Source: Desulfosudis oleivorans
GTDB taxonomy: Bacteria; Desulfobacterota; Desulfobacteria; Desulfobacterales; SURF-7
DNA length: 64,000 nt
Reading direction: 5' to 3'
NCBI GenBank assembly: GCA_020723305.1
Contig: DYJC01000005.1
Location: 124,001 to 188,000 of the forward strand
Shown: positions 1-8,688 of the stretch, in pieces
Numbering within the stretch: the stretch's first letter is position 1
How the letters are laid out: the number at the start of each line of letters is the position of its first letter
The notes under the pieces: generated by a model
The model's database searches: none
What the model saw: only the letters and a program-made list of their open reading frames with translations
Told to the model about the DNA's origin: nothing
Made by a program: the position numbers and the translations under genes

Positions 1-34
1 TCAGCTCTTCTTAATATATTAATCTTGTTTGGTA

Positions 35-106
35 TGATCCCAAGGGGATTTGAACCCCTGTTACCGGCGTGAGAGGCCAGCGTCCTAACCGCTAGACGAT
101 GGGACC
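35..106 (-). tRNA. tRNA-Glu (anticodon CTC)
   Basis: On the minus strand the sequence folds as a tRNA. The 7-bp acceptor stem is GGTCCCA with TGGGATC, allowing one G-T pair. The D arm is GTCTAGCGGTTAGGAC, and the anticodon stem is CTGGC/GCCGG around the loop CTCTCAC, giving anticodon CTC. The T arm is AGGGG-TTCAAAT-CCCCT. The discriminator base is A, and CCA is not encoded directly after it, so the 3' CCA would be added enzymatically. It decodes GAG. The ends are assigned by eye and may be off by one or two bases. Confidence 0.95.
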
Positions 107-176
107 ATTGAAGGCATTTTTAGTATCCTAACTCTCAAGTTTTGTCAATGTCAATATCATTTTCAAGACACTGGAT

Positions 177-377
177 TCATATGTTCCGGCTTTTTCCCGT
201 CTTGTAACCCAGGATAAAGTAAAGAACCGGCCCGATAAAAGGCAGAAAAGCAACAAAAGCCCAGAGCGCTTTTTTCCCCATGGATCCAAAATCCTTGCGG
301 GCAATATCGATGAAAGAGATACAGGTAAAAAGGTAAAACAAAACTCCTACAGCGACAATCAGATGTGCGGTGGTCAT
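177..377 (-). CDS. small PLDc_N-type membrane protein
   Basis: This 66-residue protein has two hydrophobic segments (about residues 5-25 and 37-58) separated by a short polar turn containing DIARKDFG. That layout, with W-x-F and PFIGPVLYF in the second helix, is typical of the phospholipase D N-terminal (PLDc_N) family of small integral membrane proteins. The family has no known catalytic activity of its own. The gene starts 2 nt after the stop of the transglycosylase gene at 380, so the two are probably co-transcribed. The family assignment is fairly confident; the cellular role is unknown. Confidence 0.7.
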   Translation of the reverse strand: MTTAHLIVAVGVLFYLFTCISFIDIARKDFGSMGKKALWAFVAFLPFIGPVLYFILGYKTGKSRNI

Positions 378-379
378 TT

Positions 380-1273
380 TCAGCCTTTCAATCGTTGTGC
401 AATATCAATGAGCGTATCAGCATATGGTTTGCTGTAATTATATCGCAGCAACACCTGATACTGTTTGTCACGATCCAGACCCGGTCTCCAGCCATGGACT
501 TTGAGATAATTGGCGATGCTGGCTATAGCATCTGCATGGTCAAACAGGTTGATGCGTCCGTCCAGATTTCCATCTCTTGCGATTTTCAGAACATTGCTGG
601 GCATAAACTGGCAGATTCCAAGGGCACCGGCATAGGAGCCGCTGATGGACAAAGGATCCACCGCCTCTTGCTGGGTATAGGTGATAAACGCTTTTAATTC
701 ATTATACGCCCAGTCCGTTTTCCGATCCGACCAGGAATTGAACTGGCTTCGCGTATGATCGCTTGTTTTCGACATTTTGTTCCAGATAAATTCTCTTGAC
801 TCCGGATCGGAAAGAGCGGCCATGGTAGAGAGAGAATTCAGGATTGAACTTCCGCCAAGATAGGTTCCGAGCCTTGTTTCAACCAACATGATCGCAGTGA
901 TCACCTCTTTTTCCACGCCATACACTCTTTCCGCTGCCTGAAGAGAAGACAGATGCTGCTCCATATATTGCCTGGCTTTTTGAATATTGGAATCGGAGAG
1001 GAACTGGCCATAGTTCAGCTTTGCCTCTTGATGCACGGAAAACATGGAGACGCCACGGGTATCAAAACGAACTTCCGGACGGCGGAACAGCTCTTGAATC
1101 TGTTTTTCATCAAAACCGTCTTTGACCAGCCTTTTGGCAAGGGAGTCCAGATACATCATTTCGGATTCTGTTGAGGATAGGGAATCCAACGGCACGATTA
1201 CAAAAAAAAGAAAAATACTGAAAAAACGAAAAAATCCGCTGATGAATCTCCATATAAAACCATGATCTGACAT
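380..1273 (-). CDS. lytic murein transglycosylase, MltB type
   Basis: The protein cleaves the MurNAc-GlcNAc bond of peptidoglycan to give 1,6-anhydro ends. A hydrophobic N-terminal segment (about residues 15-35) suggests periplasmic export or anchoring. The catalytic region contains VETRLGTYLGG, with the likely catalytic Glu in VETRLG, followed by GSYAGALGICQFMPSN and DLxDHADAIASIANYL-type motifs of the SLT_2/MltB family. I chose the ATG at 1273: it lies one base after the upstream stop and has GGAGGG upstream. An in-frame start at 1300 would add 9 residues inside the PHP gene. No lipobox is seen, unlike E. coli MltB. The family call is solid; the paralogue name is not. Confidence 0.85.
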   Translation of the reverse strand: MSDHGFIWRFISGFFRFFSIFLFFVIVPLDSLSSTESEMMYLDSLAKRLVKDGFDEKQIQELFRRPEVRFDTRGVSMFSVHQEAKLNYGQFLSDSNIQKARQYMEQHLSSLQAAERVYGVEKEVITAIMLVETRLGTYLGGSSILNSLSTMAALSDPESREFIWNKMSKTSDHTRSQFNSWSDRKTDWAYNELKAFITYTQQEAVDPLSISGSYAGALGICQFMPSNVLKIARDGNLDGRINLFDHADAIASIANYLKVHGWRPGLDRDKQYQVLLRYNYSKPYADTLIDIAQRLKG

Positions 1274-1274
1274 C

Positions 1275-2159
1275 TCAGGAGCGCCCTCCATATATATCAA
1301 TGGGAATCTTATATTGTTTTCGACGGCTAAAGCCCGTCAAATGTGTAAATCCAACTGCAACCAGATCGGATATAACCGGTTTAAAATATCGCCCTACTTC
1401 ACCAGGATGATGGGCATCGGATGCAAGGGTGATTTCAATCCCCTTGTGAAAACAATTTTTTAACAGTTCAGGTCCAGGATAGATCTCCTGCGCGGAATGA
1501 GTTTTTCCACTTGTATTCACCTCCACGGTCAAATTCTTATACCTGATTTTGGATAATATTTCATCAAATTTATCAACAACCTCCTCAGAAAGTGGTGCAT
1601 GAAACTTTTTGACCACATCCAGATGGCAAACGGTATCAAAAAAATTATAATCCAGCATCTGATCCAGCTCTTCTATATAATGGTAGCAAAGATTTTGAAA
1701 ATCAATATTGGAAAGGGTTGTCTGTTCCCTGCGGCTGACAATATTCATGCCCCTGACAAAATGAATTGAACCGCCAATTACGTCAAAAGAAAACGGTCTG
1801 ATAATTTCATGAATCCGGTCTATCTGATCCGGAATAAAATCCACCTCAAGCCCGACCCGGATACGGATCTGTTTCCAGTACTGATATTTCAATTTTTGTA
1901 CTGCCTGAAAATACAGCCCTACCTCTGACGGACACATGGAATTACTTCTGCCTTGCCCATTGACCGTCAGATGATCCAGAAAACAGATTTCCTGAAGCCC
2001 AAGTTCAATTGCTTTTTGAACATAGGATTCCATGCTTTTCTGAGCATGATTGCAAAGGCTGGTATGGATATGGTAATCAATCACGTCGCTATCTTCATCT
2101 GCCCGGGGTATGAAAAAAGTGTCAACGATACTGTTGTGTTGATAGGCCAAAGATGACAT
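1275..2159 (-). CDS. PHP-domain phosphatase (histidinol-phosphatase-like)
   Basis: This is a PHP-domain metal-dependent phosphoesterase. The N-terminal DYHIHTSLCNHA supplies the first metal-binding His pair. Further motifs are FLDHL, a central GLEVDFIPD, GGSIHF, CHLDVVKKF, VEVNTSGK and TLASDAHHPGEVGRYF. This order matches the HisK/HisJ histidinol-phosphatase branch, which converts L-histidinol phosphate to histidinol in histidine biosynthesis. No other his gene is nearby, and PHP proteins of this type act on several phosphate esters, so the substrate is an inference. The stop nearly abuts the start of the transglycosylase gene, indicating an operon. Confidence 0.8.
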   Translation of the reverse strand: MSSLAYQHNSIVDTFFIPRADEDSDVIDYHIHTSLCNHAQKSMESYVQKAIELGLQEICFLDHLTVNGQGRSNSMCPSEVGLYFQAVQKLKYQYWKQIRIRVGLEVDFIPDQIDRIHEIIRPFSFDVIGGSIHFVRGMNIVSRREQTTLSNIDFQNLCYHYIEELDQMLDYNFFDTVCHLDVVKKFHAPLSEEVVDKFDEILSKIRYKNLTVEVNTSGKTHSAQEIYPGPELLKNCFHKGIEITLASDAHHPGEVGRYFKPVISDLVAVGFTHLTGFSRRKQYKIPIDIYGGRS

Positions 2160-2228
2160 GGTATAGGTGCCATTGTCAATTGAATCTGCTGAATCATATC
2201 AATCAAATGAGGAGCCCGGACCCAAACC

Positions 2229-3596
2229 GTGAAAAAAAACGAAAAAACAACCTTTATCTGCCAATCCTGCGGATATCAGACACCCAAATGGATGGGGAAG
2301 TGTCCGGATTGCAATGAATGGCAAACCTTTGTTGAGGAAACTCAAAAAAAAGAGCCCTGCCGGTTTGACAAAACAGGCAGCATCTCCGGTACACAGGAAC
2401 CCGTACCCATTAACTCCATTGAACTGATCAAGGAGCACCGCCTTCTCACCGGAATCAAGGAGTTTGACAGGGTTCTGGGCGGCGGCCTGGTTTCCGGGAG
2501 CCTGGTTCTGATCGGCGGTGATCCGGGTATCGGAAAATCGACCCTGATGCTGCAAGCCCTTCATGGACTGGCAATCAAAGGATGTAAAGTATTGTATGTT
2601 TCCGGCGAAGAGTCCATCAAGCAGATCAAAATCAGGAGTGAACGGCTTTCAACCGCATCCTCGGATATGCTGGTTGTTTCCGAAATCGACCTGGAAACCA
2701 TCATTTCCATGGTCGACAAATATAAACCAGGTGTGCTGGTAATCGACTCCATTCAAACCATGTTCAACGGAGACCTGAATTCTGCTCCGGGAAGCGTGAG
2801 CCAGGTCCGGGAATCCACCATGCACCTGATGCTGATGGCCAAGAAAACCGGCATTCCAACCTTCCTTGTCGGGCATGTAACCAAAGACGGTGCCATAGCA
2901 GGCCCACGAATCATGGAACATATGGTGGATACGGTTCTCTACTTTGAAGGAGACCGGAACCATGTATTCCGGATATTGCGGGCTGTCAAAAACCGATTCG
3001 GGTCCACCAATGAAATCGGTGTGTTTGAAATGAAAGACAAGGGCCTGGATGAGGTCACCAATCCGTCCGCGGTTTTTCTTTCCGAGCGTCCGGAAAACAC
3101 GCCCGGCTCCATTGTCACAGCCAGCGTGGAAGGAACCAGACCGATTCTGATTGAGATCCAGGGCCTCGCCGGTAACACTACCCTTGGAACCCCCAGAAGA
3201 ACCATACTGGGTCTGGACCATAACCGGGTATCTCTTCTGGTTGCGGTGATGGAAAGAAAGCTGGGCTTTCAGTTGATGGGTCATGATATATTCATGAATG
3301 TCGCCGGAGGCGTCAGAGTAGATGAACCTGCCGTGGATATGGGAATCATTGCAGCGGTTGCATCCAGTTTTCTAGACCGTTCCATTGCCGGCGGAACGGT
3401 AGTAATTGGAGAAGTCGGCCTCACCGGTGAGGTCAGAGCCATCAGTCATACGGATATCCGGGTTTCTGAAATCAAAAAAATGGGATTTACCCGTTGTCTC
3501 GTGCCGGCTTCCAACCTGAAGCGGATGAGCGCCATTCCAGGAATTGAGGTGATCGGAATTCACAACATATCACAGGCCATGGAAATTTTATTTTAG
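2229..3596 (+). CDS. radA: DNA repair protein RadA
   Basis: RadA is a RecA-related ATPase that promotes branch migration of recombination intermediates. A four-Cys zinc ribbon lies at the N-terminus (C11, C14, C25, C28). The Walker A motif GGDPGIGKS is at about residues 96-104 and Walker B is VLVIDSIQT. The RadA-specific KNRFG motif is followed by an inactive Lon-protease-like C-terminal domain (from about residue 270, with GGVRVDEPAVDMG and GEVGLTGEVR). The 455-residue length is normal for the family. The gene is divergent from the PHP gene. Confidence 0.97.
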   Translation: MKKNEKTTFICQSCGYQTPKWMGKCPDCNEWQTFVEETQKKEPCRFDKTGSISGTQEPVPINSIELIKEHRLLTGIKEFDRVLGGGLVSGSLVLIGGDPGIGKSTLMLQALHGLAIKGCKVLYVSGEESIKQIKIRSERLSTASSDMLVVSEIDLETIISMVDKYKPGVLVIDSIQTMFNGDLNSAPGSVSQVRESTMHLMLMAKKTGIPTFLVGHVTKDGAIAGPRIMEHMVDTVLYFEGDRNHVFRILRAVKNRFGSTNEIGVFEMKDKGLDEVTNPSAVFLSERPENTPGSIVTASVEGTRPILIEIQGLAGNTTLGTPRRTILGLDHNRVSLLVAVMERKLGFQLMGHDIFMNVAGGVRVDEPAVDMGIIAAVASSFLDRSIAGGTVVIGEVGLTGEVRAISHTDIRVSEIKKMGFTRCLVPASNLKRMSAIPGIEVIGIHNISQAMEILF

Positions 3597-3720
3597 CTGT
3601 TTTACTGTTAGCAGTTTCACTTGCAAAACAGGGTCAAATCATAATATTATACAGATGATTCGAGTCTGAAAATATTTTTCTTATGGAAATTTGATATCCG
3701 GGCATCAACAGGCTTTTCCC

Positions 3721-4371
3721 ATGAAAAAAAAACAGGGATCATCTCAGAACAACAAATGGGAAGACCACTATACCCGAAAGGCCAGAAAAGAAAACTTTCC
3801 TGCCCGATCGGTTTACAAATTACAGGAGATTCAGGAAAAGTATAGATTGATCCAAAAAGGGGACAGGGTTCTTGATCTTGGCTGTTCACCGGGATCATGG
3901 CTGCAATATACAGCGACACTGGTCGGGCCTCAGGGAAGGGTTGTCGGAATTGATAAAAAAACAGTCGCCCTGCAATTGCCCTCTCATGTTACGGTTCATA
4001 CAGGTGATATTTTTTCCATCCAGTCTGTATTGGGGACAGAGGAAATGATCCATTCATATGATATTGTGCTGAGTGATATGGCCCCGGACACAACCGGCAA
4101 TAAATTCGTGGATGCAGCCCGTTCTCTTGCCCTCTGTGAGGCGGCTTTTGATATTGCCGGACGCCATCTGAAATCCGGCGGATCATTTGTCTGCAAAATT
4201 TTTCAGGGTGAGGATTTCAAACGGTTTATGGATTCAATCCAGAAGGAGTTTCACAAATCGAAAATCTACAAGCCAAAAAGCTGCCGAAAGGCCAGCAAGG
4301 AAATATATATTATCGGAATCGATAAAAAACAGGAGGAAATATGTCCGGACACAGCAAGTGGTCATCCATAA
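3721..4371 (+). CDS. rlmE: 23S rRNA 2'-O-ribose methyltransferase RlmE
   Basis: RlmE (FtsJ/RrmJ) methylates the 2'-O of U2552 in 23S rRNA (E. coli numbering) during late 50S assembly. The sequence has RSVYKLQEI, the SAM-binding motif [14 protein letters not shown], and [11 protein letters not shown]. The catalytic Lys-Asp-Lys-Glu tetrad is visible through [18 protein letters not shown] and the final KEIYIIG. I use the ATG at 3721; an in-frame TTG at 3691 would add ten residues not expected in the family. The 3' end overlaps yebC by 31 nt, so the two genes are co-transcribed. Confidence 0.93.
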   Translation: MKKKQGSSQNNKWEDHYTRKARKENFPARSVYKLQEIQEKYRLIQKGDRVLDLGCSPGSWLQYTATLVGPQGRVVGIDKKTVALQLPSHVTVHTGDIFSIQSVLGTEEMIHSYDIVLSDMAPDTTGNKFVDAARSLALCEAAFDIAGRHLKSGGSFVCKIFQGEDFKRFMDSIQKEFHKSKIYKPKSCRKASKEIYIIGIDKKQEEICPDTASGHP

Positions 4372-5084
4372 AGCACAAAAAAGCAGCCGTGGATGCAAAG
4401 CGCGGAAAAATTTTTACAAAAATCATTAAGGAGATCACTGTGGCCGCCCGAATGGGAGGCGGTGATCCGGATTCCAATCCACGCCTCAGATCAGCTGTTC
4501 TTTCCGCAAAAAGCGTGAACCTGCCCAAGGACAAACTGGAAAGAGCCATCAAAAAAGGCACCGGAGAGTTGGAAGGGGCAAATTATGAAGAGATCACCTA
4601 TGAAGGGTATGGCCCTGGCGGTGCTGCTGTTTTGATTGAATCGCTGACCGATAATAAAAACAGGGCGGTTGCCGATATCCGGCATATTTTCAATAAATGC
4701 GCTGGAAATCTTGGGGAAAACGGATGTGTATCCTGGATGTTCCAGAACAAGGGCTATATTGTGGTGCAGAAAAAAGATGTAGCAGAAGAAAAGCTCATGG
4801 AGACAGCCCTTGAAGCCGGAGCAGAGGACATCCGGGAAGAAGATGACAGCTTTGAGGTCATCACATCTCCCGCTGATTTTGAAGCAGTGAAATCCGCACT
4901 GGATAATGCCAAAATTCCCGCGACTGAAGCGGAAATCACCATGCTGCCTCAATCCACTGCAAACCTTGCCGGAAAAGAAGCCGAGCAGATGATCCGGCTC
5001 ATGGATATGCTGGATGAGTGTGAGGATGTCCAGAAGGTTTATACCAATGCCGACATCCCGGACGATATCATGAATGCCATGTAG
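4341..5084 (+). CDS. YebC/PmpR family protein (TACO1-like)
   Basis: This 247-residue protein is a full-length member of the YebC/TACO1 family. It begins [16 protein letters not shown] and carries [23 protein letters not shown]. Members have been described as transcription regulators and, more recently, as factors that relieve ribosome stalling. Its role here is not shown by the sequence. GGAGG stands 5 nt before the ATG, within the end of rlmE. Confidence 0.95.
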   Translation: MSGHSKWSSIKHKKAAVDAKRGKIFTKIIKEITVAARMGGGDPDSNPRLRSAVLSAKSVNLPKDKLERAIKKGTGELEGANYEEITYEGYGPGGAAVLIESLTDNKNRAVADIRHIFNKCAGNLGENGCVSWMFQNKGYIVVQKKDVAEEKLMETALEAGAEDIREEDDSFEVITSPADFEAVKSALDNAKIPATEAEITMLPQSTANLAGKEAEQMIRLMDMLDECEDVQKVYTNADIPDDIMNAM

Positions 5085-5120
5085 AAAAAATGCCTGTTTT
5101 CGGGCAACACCATTGGAAAC

Positions 5121-5176
5121 AAAAAAAGCCCCTTCTGAATTTTCTTGAAAAAGAGATTCAGGAGGGGCTTTGTTAT
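5121..5176. terminator. bidirectional terminator between yebC and nadA
   Basis: A perfect 14-bp stem pairs AAGCCCCTTCTGAAT (5126-5140) with ATTCAGGAGGGGCTT (5156-5170). On the minus strand the stem is followed by seven Ts, a strong intrinsic terminator immediately after the nadA stop. On the plus strand the tail is the weaker TTTGTTATTT after yebC. Confidence 0.9.
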
Positions 5177-6066
5177 TTGATCGCAATCATATCCTGAACT
5201 GATTTGAATGCAGGAATACGGATATGCTCCGGAACCTTGATCTGTCCGGTCAGGTGTTCAAGGCTTGCCGCCACATCCGCAAGGGTAATTTTCTTCATAT
5301 CCGGACACATCAGTTCCATGGAGGCTGGATAAAACTTTTTATCTGGATTTTCTTTTTGAAGGGGATAAAGAAGCCCGACTTCCGTGCCGATAATAAAAGA
5401 CCGGTGACCCGATGTTCCGGCATACTGTATCATTCCGGAAGTACTCAGCACAATATCGGCTATTTCCAGAATTTCTGTTCTGCATTCCGGATGGGCCATA
5501 AAAATGGCATCCGGATGCATCTCTTTTGCTCTTTTCACATCCGCAGCACGTAAGCGATCATGAAACGGGCAGCATCCATCCCAGGAATGAATTTTCTTAT
5601 GGGTATGCGCTGCTGCATATTGTGCAAGGTTTCTATCCGGTGTCATCAGCACCTCATCGGCATCCAGGCTGTTGACCACCTTCACGACATTGGCAGACGT
5701 ACAGCAAATGGTTGATAGCGCTTTTACCGCTGCCGAAGAATTTACGTAGGTCACCACCGGCATGGGAGGAAGCGTTTTCAGTTTTGCCGTAAGCAAATCC
5801 GGATTGATCATTTCCGCCATGGGACAGCCCGCATCCTGTTTCGGAAGCAGGACTGTTTTATCCGGAGACAGTATGGATGCGGTTTCCGCCATAAAATGAA
5901 CACCGCAAAACAAAATGATATCTGCATCGGTTCCGGCTGCTTTGATACTCAGCTCCAGAGAGTCTCCACAGAGATCTGCGATATCCTGAATTTCAGGCGG
6001 CTGATAGTTATGTGACAGGATAATGGCGTTTTTTTCCCTGGCCAGTTTTCTGATTTTATCTTTCAT
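5173..6066 (-). CDS. nadA: quinolinate synthase NadA
   Basis: NadA condenses iminoaspartate with dihydroxyacetone phosphate to quinolinate, using a 4Fe-4S cluster, in de novo NAD synthesis. Family signatures are SHNYQPPEIQDIADLCGDSLEL, split here as SHNYQPPEIQD and LCGDSLEL, then FCGVHFMAE, TYVNSSAAVKA, HPECRTEI and GTEVGLL. The three cluster Cys lie in FCGVHF, HPECR and ELMCPDM. I favour the ATG at 6066, preceded by AGGA at 7-nt spacing; a TTG at 6084 would add six residues. No nadB or nadC is present nearby. Confidence 0.95.
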   Translation of the reverse strand: MKDKIRKLAREKNAIILSHNYQPPEIQDIADLCGDSLELSIKAAGTDADIILFCGVHFMAETASILSPDKTVLLPKQDAGCPMAEMINPDLLTAKLKTLPPMPVVTYVNSSAAVKALSTICCTSANVVKVVNSLDADEVLMTPDRNLAQYAAAHTHKKIHSWDGCCPFHDRLRAADVKRAKEMHPDAIFMAHPECRTEILEIADIVLSTSGMIQYAGTSGHRSFIIGTEVGLLYPLQKENPDKKFYPASMELMCPDMKKITLADVAASLEHLTGQIKVPEHIRIPAFKSVQDMIAIK

Positions 6067-6151
6067 TTTCTTTTCCTGATTCAAATCTCCTTGGTGAAAA
6101 TTCAGGTCTCATGGCGACACTGCAAAGGATATTGTCCGGCCATGCCGCTGA

Positions 6152-6850
6152 TCACTGATCCATTTGAACAATATCCGTACCCGGCGGAATCGTAAAATGG
6201 AAGGTACTGTCCGGCTGGGTGTCTGAAAAATCGATATCCGTTAACTCGATACGGGTCTCATCTCCATAAGCATTATAAGAAACAACTCGAATGACATTAC
6301 ATGTCTCCGCCGAGATGGTTAAATGGATAACCGAAATATCGATATTTTTTTCCCGTGGCCATAGTTTCAGCATATTTTCACTCGCGACAAGGCTGTCGCC
6401 AATGGTTACGATGAATTTTTTCCGGATCAGACTGACGTCGGATAAGAATCCTGCGCCTTTGCCGTTACTGAAAAAAGAAGGAAATGTACCGACCGTGACC
6501 TGCTTGTCATCCGGCCGATATATCCACAGCGATGTGCCGTCTGTAATAATCTGCTGGCGATCCGGTTTAATGTATTCCCATTTCATCATTCCCGGTTTTT
6601 TAAAATAAGCCTGGCCATTTGCACTGTCTGTGATCTTCATGGCCTGAAGGGTGGATGTCTGAAAAAACCGGGCTGAAAATCCTTTACCGCTGTATCGTTT
6701 TTCCACACAGTCGAGTATCCCATCCACAACCCTTTCCTGCTCCTGGGTTTTGGTATCTGACGATTTGCCGGAATCCTGGCCCAACACAGCCTGAACCGGC
6801 ATCAAACACAGAACCCAAAAAAGAAATATAACCATTTTTCGGATGATCAT
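6152..6850 (-). CDS. lolA: outer-membrane lipoprotein carrier LolA
   Basis: The protein has an N-terminal signal peptide (hydrophobic core about residues 7-22, likely cut near VLGQ). A LolA-type half-barrel follows, with FSARFFQTSTLQ, GQAYFKKPGMMKWEY and IITDGTSLWIYRPDDKQV motifs. LolA ferries lipoproteins across the periplasm from LolCDE to the outer membrane. The presence of several lipoproteins in this window (SppA-like, ApbE, TPR) fits a Gram-negative envelope. AAAGGA stands 8 nt before the ATG. Its length of 232 aa is slightly longer than E. coli LolA. Confidence 0.88.
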   Translation of the reverse strand: MIIRKMVIFLFWVLCLMPVQAVLGQDSGKSSDTKTQEQERVVDGILDCVEKRYSGKGFSARFFQTSTLQAMKITDSANGQAYFKKPGMMKWEYIKPDRQQIITDGTSLWIYRPDDKQVTVGTFPSFFSNGKGAGFLSDVSLIRKKFIVTIGDSLVASENMLKLWPREKNIDISVIHLTISAETCNVIRVVSYNAYGDETRIELTDIDFSDTQPDSTFHFTIPPGTDIVQMDQ

Positions 6851-6982
6851 AAAAAATATCCTTTACTAAGAAAAGAAAATATCACAGACAGATTCTGTGA
6901 TATCGAAAATTTTGCCTACCACATTGTAACCATGATGTAAATAACGATCCAAACAGATTCAATCCAGACAAGCCGCTATAAA

Positions 6983-7888
6983 TTATGACAGCAGCCGGAT
7001 CACCTTTTGTAAATCCTCACCTGGATGACACTCCCCAAGGTCCACCTTCTGCAGAGCCGTCTCCGAATCATCGCTCTGCCCGAACAGACTGAAGCTGACC
7101 CGGTTGATGATCTCAACCGTCTTTTCAGCTTCCTCAATGTTTATACATGGATTTCTGTCCCCCTTCAAGATCATTACCTCCATATTATACCTTGCCAGCT
7201 GTTTTTCATATGCGGCTGCTTTCTGTATGGCTTGCATACAGGCCTTTTTTCTTTCCATCAGGGCATTGAAGATATCCATGGTTTCATTTAACGCACTGGT
7301 GAACGTCATGAGGAAATCCACGTGTTGAAAAAAATCTTTCCTGTCTGAATCCATTTTGGAAAAAAAATCACATAAAAACCGGATGATATGAGGCGATTTC
7401 GGCAGATCTGCATTTCGTATCCGGACCAGCACCCGGCCAACCTGTTCCGGATGAAGATTTTCTCTTACCGAACGCTCAAGCTCCTGATCCGGATTGTTGC
7501 AGATCCTCAAACGGGATACCAGTTGTTCGGCAAGATCCCGTGTAAAATCAACCCGGACTGTTTTCACCTCCTTTGGAAAACAGATCTCAACCGCATTCAT
7601 CCTCTCTTCAAGCTGCTGAATCACCGGCTCCTGATCTGTAAATCGTTCCAGCGTCAACAGATCTTCAAGCTGAACCTGACACATCTCATCCGGGAAAAAA
7701 ATCAGTTCCAGAAGGGAGTCTTTTTCACAGTTCTTTTCATCCTGGATCACGGCCTCCAGATGCGCAGCTGTTGCCTTGCCAAAGGTGGATTCCATGAATC
7801 GCAATGTGAATTCATTCAGTACAATCCCATTGACAAAAAACTCCGAAATCCGGGAAGCCAACTCTCTCTCTTTGTCCATGGTAATCAT
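6983..7888 (-). CDS. conserved hypothetical protein, helical
   Basis: I do not recognise this 301-residue protein. It is acidic and mostly helical, without signal peptide or membrane segment, and has no obvious catalytic motif. Cys residues are scattered. Its ATG overlaps the stop of the thioredoxin gene as ATGA, so translation is coupled and the partner may be a clue to its role. A start three codons downstream (MDKERELA) is possible, but the ATGA overlap favours the first. The region 6851-6982 after it holds no gene. Confidence 0.7.
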   Translation of the reverse strand: MITMDKERELASRISEFFVNGIVLNEFTLRFMESTFGKATAAHLEAVIQDEKNCEKDSLLELIFFPDEMCQVQLEDLLTLERFTDQEPVIQQLEERMNAVEICFPKEVKTVRVDFTRDLAEQLVSRLRICNNPDQELERSVRENLHPEQVGRVLVRIRNADLPKSPHIIRFLCDFFSKMDSDRKDFFQHVDFLMTFTSALNETMDIFNALMERKKACMQAIQKAAAYEKQLARYNMEVMILKGDRNPCINIEEAEKTVEIINRVSFSLFGQSDDSETALQKVDLGECHPGEDLQKVIRLLS

Positions 7889-8337
7889 AAATAGGAAGCC
7901 ATCTTTGCCATAATCTGTTGTTTTGGCATGGCGCCGATCATCAAATCCTTCTGAATACCACGATCCAGAATCAGTATTGTAGGGATGCTCTGAACCTGAA
8001 ACCGGCCGGCGATAATCGGGTTTTCATCCATATTGATCTTACAGACCCGTACCCTGCCCTTCCATTCCCGCGCAAGCTCATCGAACACAGGCCCCATCAT
8101 TTTGCACGGTCCGCACCATGGCGCCCAGCAGTCCAGCAGCACCGGCAGCGGAGACTTTTCCACCATAACATGAAAATCAGCGTCGGTTACCAGGATTGGT
8201 TTATCTTCCAGAAGTTCGATTGTATTCATGACTGCTTTGCATTTGCCGCAGGTTGCATGGATACCGATTTTTTCTCCGGGAATCTTGTTGCGGGTTCCGC
8301 ACTCCGGACATCGGAACAGATGGTCTTTATTTTTCAT
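7885..8337 (-). CDS. thioredoxin with N-terminal zinc ribbon (TrxC-like)
   Basis: A zinc ribbon (C10, C13, C30, C33) precedes a thioredoxin fold with the standard active site WAPWCGPC (C75, C78) and the cis-Pro region VQSIPTILIL. This two-part layout is that of thioredoxin 2 (TrxC), a cytosolic disulfide reductase often linked to oxidative stress. At 150 aa the length is close to E. coli TrxC. It is coupled by ATGA to the unknown 301-residue gene downstream. Confidence 0.9.
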   Translation of the reverse strand: MKNKDHLFRCPECGTRNKIPGEKIGIHATCGKCKAVMNTIELLEDKPILVTDADFHVMVEKSPLPVLLDCWAPWCGPCKMMGPVFDELAREWKGRVRVCKINMDENPIIAGRFQVQSIPTILILDRGIQKDLMIGAMPKQQIMAKMASYL

Positions 8338-8533
8338 ACCGTTCTCCTTCCAGCAAATTACCTTGTTTCTTGCAGGAATATAATTACTCCTGAGGCCTTT
8401 GTCATTCCGGATATGATAGAAACCCGAAAAGTATACTGATTATTTCCATTATTACAATACCCGGCTTTTACATGGGATAAATGAAAAATTCAATTGCCCT
8501 CCGGCAAGGCGGCATACAGGCATCCCCAATTGC

Positions 8534-8569
8534 TTGACACACAAAGGCATCTTCACTATAAGAGGACAA
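8534..8569 (+). promoter_or_regulatory. sigma-70-type promoter of the acyl-CoA synthetase unit
   Basis: A consensus TTGACA (8534-8539) and TATAAG (8557-8562) are separated by exactly 17 nt, predicting a start near 8569. The 350-nt gap 8338-8688 otherwise contains only the tiny ORF described next. Confidence 0.75.
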
Positions 8570-8577
8570 TTGAAAAG

Positions 8578-8673
8578 ATGAACCAGACCGATCATTTTTT
8601 CCGATTGCCCGGCATTACAGATCCTCGTGACATTGAGATCCAGGAACCGGTTCCGATGAATGAATTATTGTAA
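8578..8673 (+). CDS. possible 31-residue leader ORF
   Basis: An ATG at 8578, about 9 nt after the predicted transcription start, opens 31 codons. The peptide begins MNQTDHFFRLPG and ends in PVPMNELL, with the stop 15 nt before the next gene. The ribosome site is poor: an AAAAG-like stretch if the promoter is placed correctly. It resembles no leader peptide I know and could be chance. It is listed because it fills most of the transcript leader. Confidence 0.3.
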   Translation: MNQTDHFFRLPGITDPRDIEIQEPVPMNELL

Positions 8674-8688
8674 AAGGATAGTTGTGAC

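Noticed and set aside
3597-3645. Possible terminator after radA
   Set aside because: CTGTTTT and AAAACAG can pair, but the loop is long and no T run follows.
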